Shown: in pieces, positions 61,679-64,000 of the stretch | Layout of the letters: each line of letters starts with the position of its first letter | Position numbering within the stretch: position 1 is the stretch's first letter | DNA from: Flavobacteriales bacterium | GTDB taxonomy: Bacteria > Bacteroidota > Bacteroidia > CAIKAF01 | DNA length: 64,000 nt | Assembly (NCBI GenBank): GCA_022402535.1 | Contig: JAKRSD010000031.1 | Coordinates: 6,499 to 70,498, forward strand | Direction of reading: 5' to 3' | Translations under genes and position numbers: made by a program | The notes under the pieces: model-generated | What the model was told of the DNA's origin: nothing | What the model saw: only the letters and a program-made list of their open reading frames with translations | Database searches by the model: none

Positions 61679-63177
61679 AAACCCTGCTGAAAGAAAAAAT
61701 AAAATCAAAACTACAGGGGTATCAGGTAAACCTGAACAACCCCGATTCTACTAAACCCCGCGAACTTAACGGAAATAAAAAAGTAGCCGTAATCGGTGCC
61801 GGCATTGCGGGAATTTCTGCCGCATCTAACCTTGCAGAGCGCGGATTTGATGTGGTATTATACGAAAAAGAAAACTATCTTGGTGGTAAGGTAGGGGCGT
61901 GGACTTTTGAAAGTAAAGGCGAAACGCTCAACATGGAACACGGTTTTCATGCGTTTTTCAGGCAGTATCATAACCTGCTGGCCTATATGGATCGGATAGG
62001 AGCCCGCAAAAACCTGATTCCGATTGATGATTATGTGATTCTATTTGGCAAAGGACAAAAACAGGGATTCAATAATTTAGATCCCACACCGGGTTTGAAT
62101 GTGTTAGATCTGCGTAAGCAGGGGGTATTTGGAGTGGGTACTTTGTTGAGTCCGTTCAGCATGCCTTTTTTAAATTTGCTGAAATACGATGCCGACAAAA
62201 CATTCAAAAAGTTTGATAACGAAAGCTTTGAACGTTTTGCCCGCCGCACCTTTATGCCCAAGAAAATGCAGCTGGTATTTAACTCCTTTGCACGGGCATT
62301 TTTTAGCGAACCCGACAAAATGAGTATGGCCGAACTCATCAAAGGATTTCATTTTTATTTTTTGAGTAATGAAGACGGATTGCTTTATGATGTGTTAAAT
62401 GATGATTTTTACTCTTCGTTTTTATCATATTGCGAAGCGCATCTGAAAAAATATAACACCGACATCCGCTTGAATACGCCGGTTACTGAAGTCATCCGTA
62501 CAGGAAACGGATTTAGGGTAAACGGAAACGAGGCCGATTATGTGGTACTCTGCACGGATGTAAAACACATTAAACAGGTGATGGAAAATTCACCGTCTTT
62601 GATGCAATATTCAAGGTTTAAAAATTCAATGGAAGGTTTGAAAACCAGCGACCGTTATGCGGTATTGCGTATTTGGACCGACCGGTTTGAAAATTCAAAA
62701 TTGCCCTTTTTTGTATTTACCGACCGGCTGAAAGTCTTAGATTCCATTACTCTGTATCACAGAATGGAAAAAACATCAGAAGCCTGGAGTCAAAAGCATA
62801 ACGGGGGTATTTTTGAATTGCACAGTTATGCCCTTCCTGCCGATTTAACAGCCGATGATCAAATTAAGGAAACGCTGCTGCTGGAATTATTTCATTATCT
62901 GCCCGAGTTGAAGGGACTTAATATAGTACATGAACATTTTCAGCATAGAAATGATTTTCCTGCATTTCATAAAGGACTTTATGCGGGAAGGCCCGGAATT
63001 AAAACGGAAATTCAGGGACTTTACCTGGCGGGAGATTGGGTAAAGCAAGATAACTGCACCATGCTGATGGAAGCGGCTTACACTTCAGGTGCGCAGGCCG
63101 CCAATTTTATATTTGAAGAAAATAATCTTCAGGAGAATCAATTAGTTTCCGTGCCTCAGAAAGGCTTGTTTGCTTAG
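61675..63177 (+). CDS. FAD-dependent oxidoreductase, CrtU-like (carotenoid desaturase/methyltransferase family)
   Basis: 500 residues. A 34-residue basic N-terminus is followed by the FAD motif GAGIAGIS (41-48) and EKENYLGGKVGAW. The segment HGFHAFFRQYHNL (89-101) matches CrtU/isorenieratene-synthase-type enzymes, as I recall them; also GLYLAGDWVKQDNCTMLMEAAYTSG near the C-terminus. CrtU enzymes convert beta-ionone ends to aromatic rings. Other carotene desaturase relatives remain possible. It is coupled to the Rieske gene by a 4-nt overlap and ends the operon. Confidence 0.75.
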   Translation: MKTLLKEKIKSKLQGYQVNLNNPDSTKPRELNGNKKVAVIGAGIAGISAASNLAERGFDVVLYEKENYLGGKVGAWTFESKGETLNMEHGFHAFFRQYHNLLAYMDRIGARKNLIPIDDYVILFGKGQKQGFNNLDPTPGLNVLDLRKQGVFGVGTLLSPFSMPFLNLLKYDADKTFKKFDNESFERFARRTFMPKKMQLVFNSFARAFFSEPDKMSMAELIKGFHFYFLSNEDGLLYDVLNDDFYSSFLSYCEAHLKKYNTDIRLNTPVTEVIRTGNGFRVNGNEADYVVLCTDVKHIKQVMENSPSLMQYSRFKNSMEGLKTSDRYAVLRIWTDRFENSKLPFFVFTDRLKVLDSITLYHRMEKTSEAWSQKHNGGIFELHSYALPADLTADDQIKETLLLELFHYLPELKGLNIVHEHFQHRNDFPAFHKGLYAGRPGIKTEIQGLYLAGDWVKQDNCTMLMEAAYTSGAQAANFIFEENNLQENQLVSVPQKGLFA

Positions 63178-63193
63178 CGTTTCAAACTGAAAT

Positions 63194-63619
63194 TTAATTG
63201 GCTCCTGCGGGACGAACCACATTGAACGAGTATGGCACACTTTCTAAGCCATCCATGGTTACGATAGTGAGTGTGTAAGTACCCGAGTTTGAATTTCCGA
63301 ATCGTAAACAGCGGTATAAAGACACCTCATTATCTTGGAATATGATATCTATAACCCGGGTAATCTGTTCGCTTTTCTCTTTTTTGTCTCCCTCGTACAA
63401 GGTCCTAATTCCATAAATGTCATTATAATCAGGATTGTCCATATATAAAGTAATGTCCAGCGAAGAACCGTTGGCTCCTCCGTCCGGCGTGTTACAATTA
63501 TTTATTTGGGTAAATGTGTACTCGGAACCTGTAATTTTATAATTATTCGTTTCCTTTTTTTTGCAGGCGTTTAAACTGATAAACGCCAAGGCAAGAATGG
63601 GTATGATTATCTTTTTCAT
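63194..63619 (-). CDS. Putative lipoprotein, paralogue of the neighbouring gene
   Basis: 141 residues. Lipoprotein signal ending SLNAC, Cys at about residue 19, followed by KKKE. The mature part has a C..PDGGANGSSL segment, an internal RC and a DGLESVP...RP end that align with the upstream gene. Function unknown. It starts 2 nt after the stop of that gene, so the two share an operon. It is convergent with the CrtU-like gene (16 bp). Confidence 0.75.
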   Translation of the reverse strand: MKKIIIPILALAFISLNACKKKETNNYKITGSEYTFTQINNCNTPDGGANGSSLDITLYMDNPDYNDIYGIRTLYEGDKKEKSEQITRVIDIIFQDNEVSLYRCLRFGNSNSGTYTLTIVTMDGLESVPYSFNVVRPAGAN

Positions 63620-63621
63620 AT

Positions 63622-64000
63622 TTATTCGGGTTTAACTTGTCTGTATACAAAAGGTTGGCTTCTCAGGCCATCATCAGAGACTACAAAGAACCGGTAATCG
63701 ATCCAGGCGTCTGAAGTGGTAATTCGACATCTTTCTACGACCAGGTCATTACCCACAAAATAATAATTGGGATTTCCATAGCTGTAAAAAGCATTGCCAT
63801 TCGGGTAAAGTACATCGAACTCCACTTCCAGGATATCCAGATTGTCGGGGTTAAGAAAATCAATGGTGAAAATCAGGTTTGTTCCCTCGGAACCTCCGGC
63901 AGTAGTACAATCTCCTGCATTTGCATAGGTAGAAGTTACTCCTTCAATGGTTATGGTATTCCACTCTAATTTTAAATCATCTTCCTTTTTGCAGGCAGTT
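63622..64000 (-). CDS. Putative lipoprotein, N-terminus outside window
   Basis: About 125 codons seen; the frame is open to the right edge. It begins TACKKEDD, where the Cys is the probable lipid-modified residue, so only the signal peptide is missing. It shares with its neighbour the pattern: C, GG..G, a beta strand ending NPD, RC, and DGL.S.P...(R)P near the end. The window cuts the start. Function unknown. Confidence 0.7.
   Translation of the reverse strand, partial: TACKKEDDLKLEWNTITIEGVTSTYANAGDCTTAGGSEGTNLIFTIDFLNPDNLDILEVEFDVLYPNGNAFYSYGNPNYYFVGNDLVVERCRITTSDAWIDYRFFVVSDDGLRSQPFVYRQVKPE

Overview
The window comes from a member of the Bacteroidota. Six genes encode large secreted proteins, and five complete ones end in type IX secretion (T9SS) sorting domains: four of type A and one of type B (gliding-motility-associated). 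Promoters fit the Bacteroidota TAnnTTTG -7 box, few genes have a Shine-Dalgarno sequence, and TTG starts recur. Class or order cannot be fixed from the sequence. No phage, insertion sequence, CRISPR array or rRNA operon is visible.

Layout. 1-2032 (minus) is the N-terminal part of a repeat-rich secreted protein that runs off the left edge. 2162-8446 is housekeeping: a methyltransferase, threonine aldolase, a membrane protein, a secreted unknown, gltX-folB-CWC protein, and tRNA-Cys, followed by an unusual block of inverted and tandem repeats (8447-8704). 8783-17197 holds an EnvC-like murein hydrolase activator, a lipoprotein, a glutathione peroxidase, and a marR-MFP-RND-TolC efflux operon. 17255-22564 holds an SRPBCC protein, a hydrolase, LhgO, an unknown and two T9SS cargo proteins. 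22572-30222 is an envelope and redox block: lptD diverges from amidase - MlaD - two heterodisulfide-reductase-like Fe-S proteins - a small conserved protein. 30404-37956 has outer-membrane and envelope genes, recX, and a probable metal locus (Cys-rich secreted peptide, FecA-like receptor with a palindrome in its promoter, TetR regulator). 37989-43372 has two large T9SS proteins around a thioredoxin. 43474-56422 is mainly housekeeping: aminotransferase, metallophosphoesterase, rpsA, pyrR-pyrB, a frameshifted STAS gene, a T9SS protein, rnz, ferritin, and miaA with a CCA-adding enzyme.

56614-63177 is a compact same-strand cluster: a TPR sensor histidine kinase without a response regulator, a CrtI-type desaturase, a CruF-like membrane protein, a Rieske oxygenase and a CrtU-like FAD enzyme. 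Overlapping or closely spaced ends suggest co-transcription. I regard this as the best candidate for undescribed biology: a regulated pathway that modifies carotenoid end groups. The right edge (63194-64000, minus) holds two tandem related lipoproteins, the second cut by the window.

Other points of note: small promoters and operators that decide starts (17255, 25263, 49726), promoters next to or inside a preceding terminator (rnz, possibly recX), probable leaderless mRNAs (18535, 56422), a strong structured element upstream of the 41609 gene, and a single-base lesion in the STAS gene.
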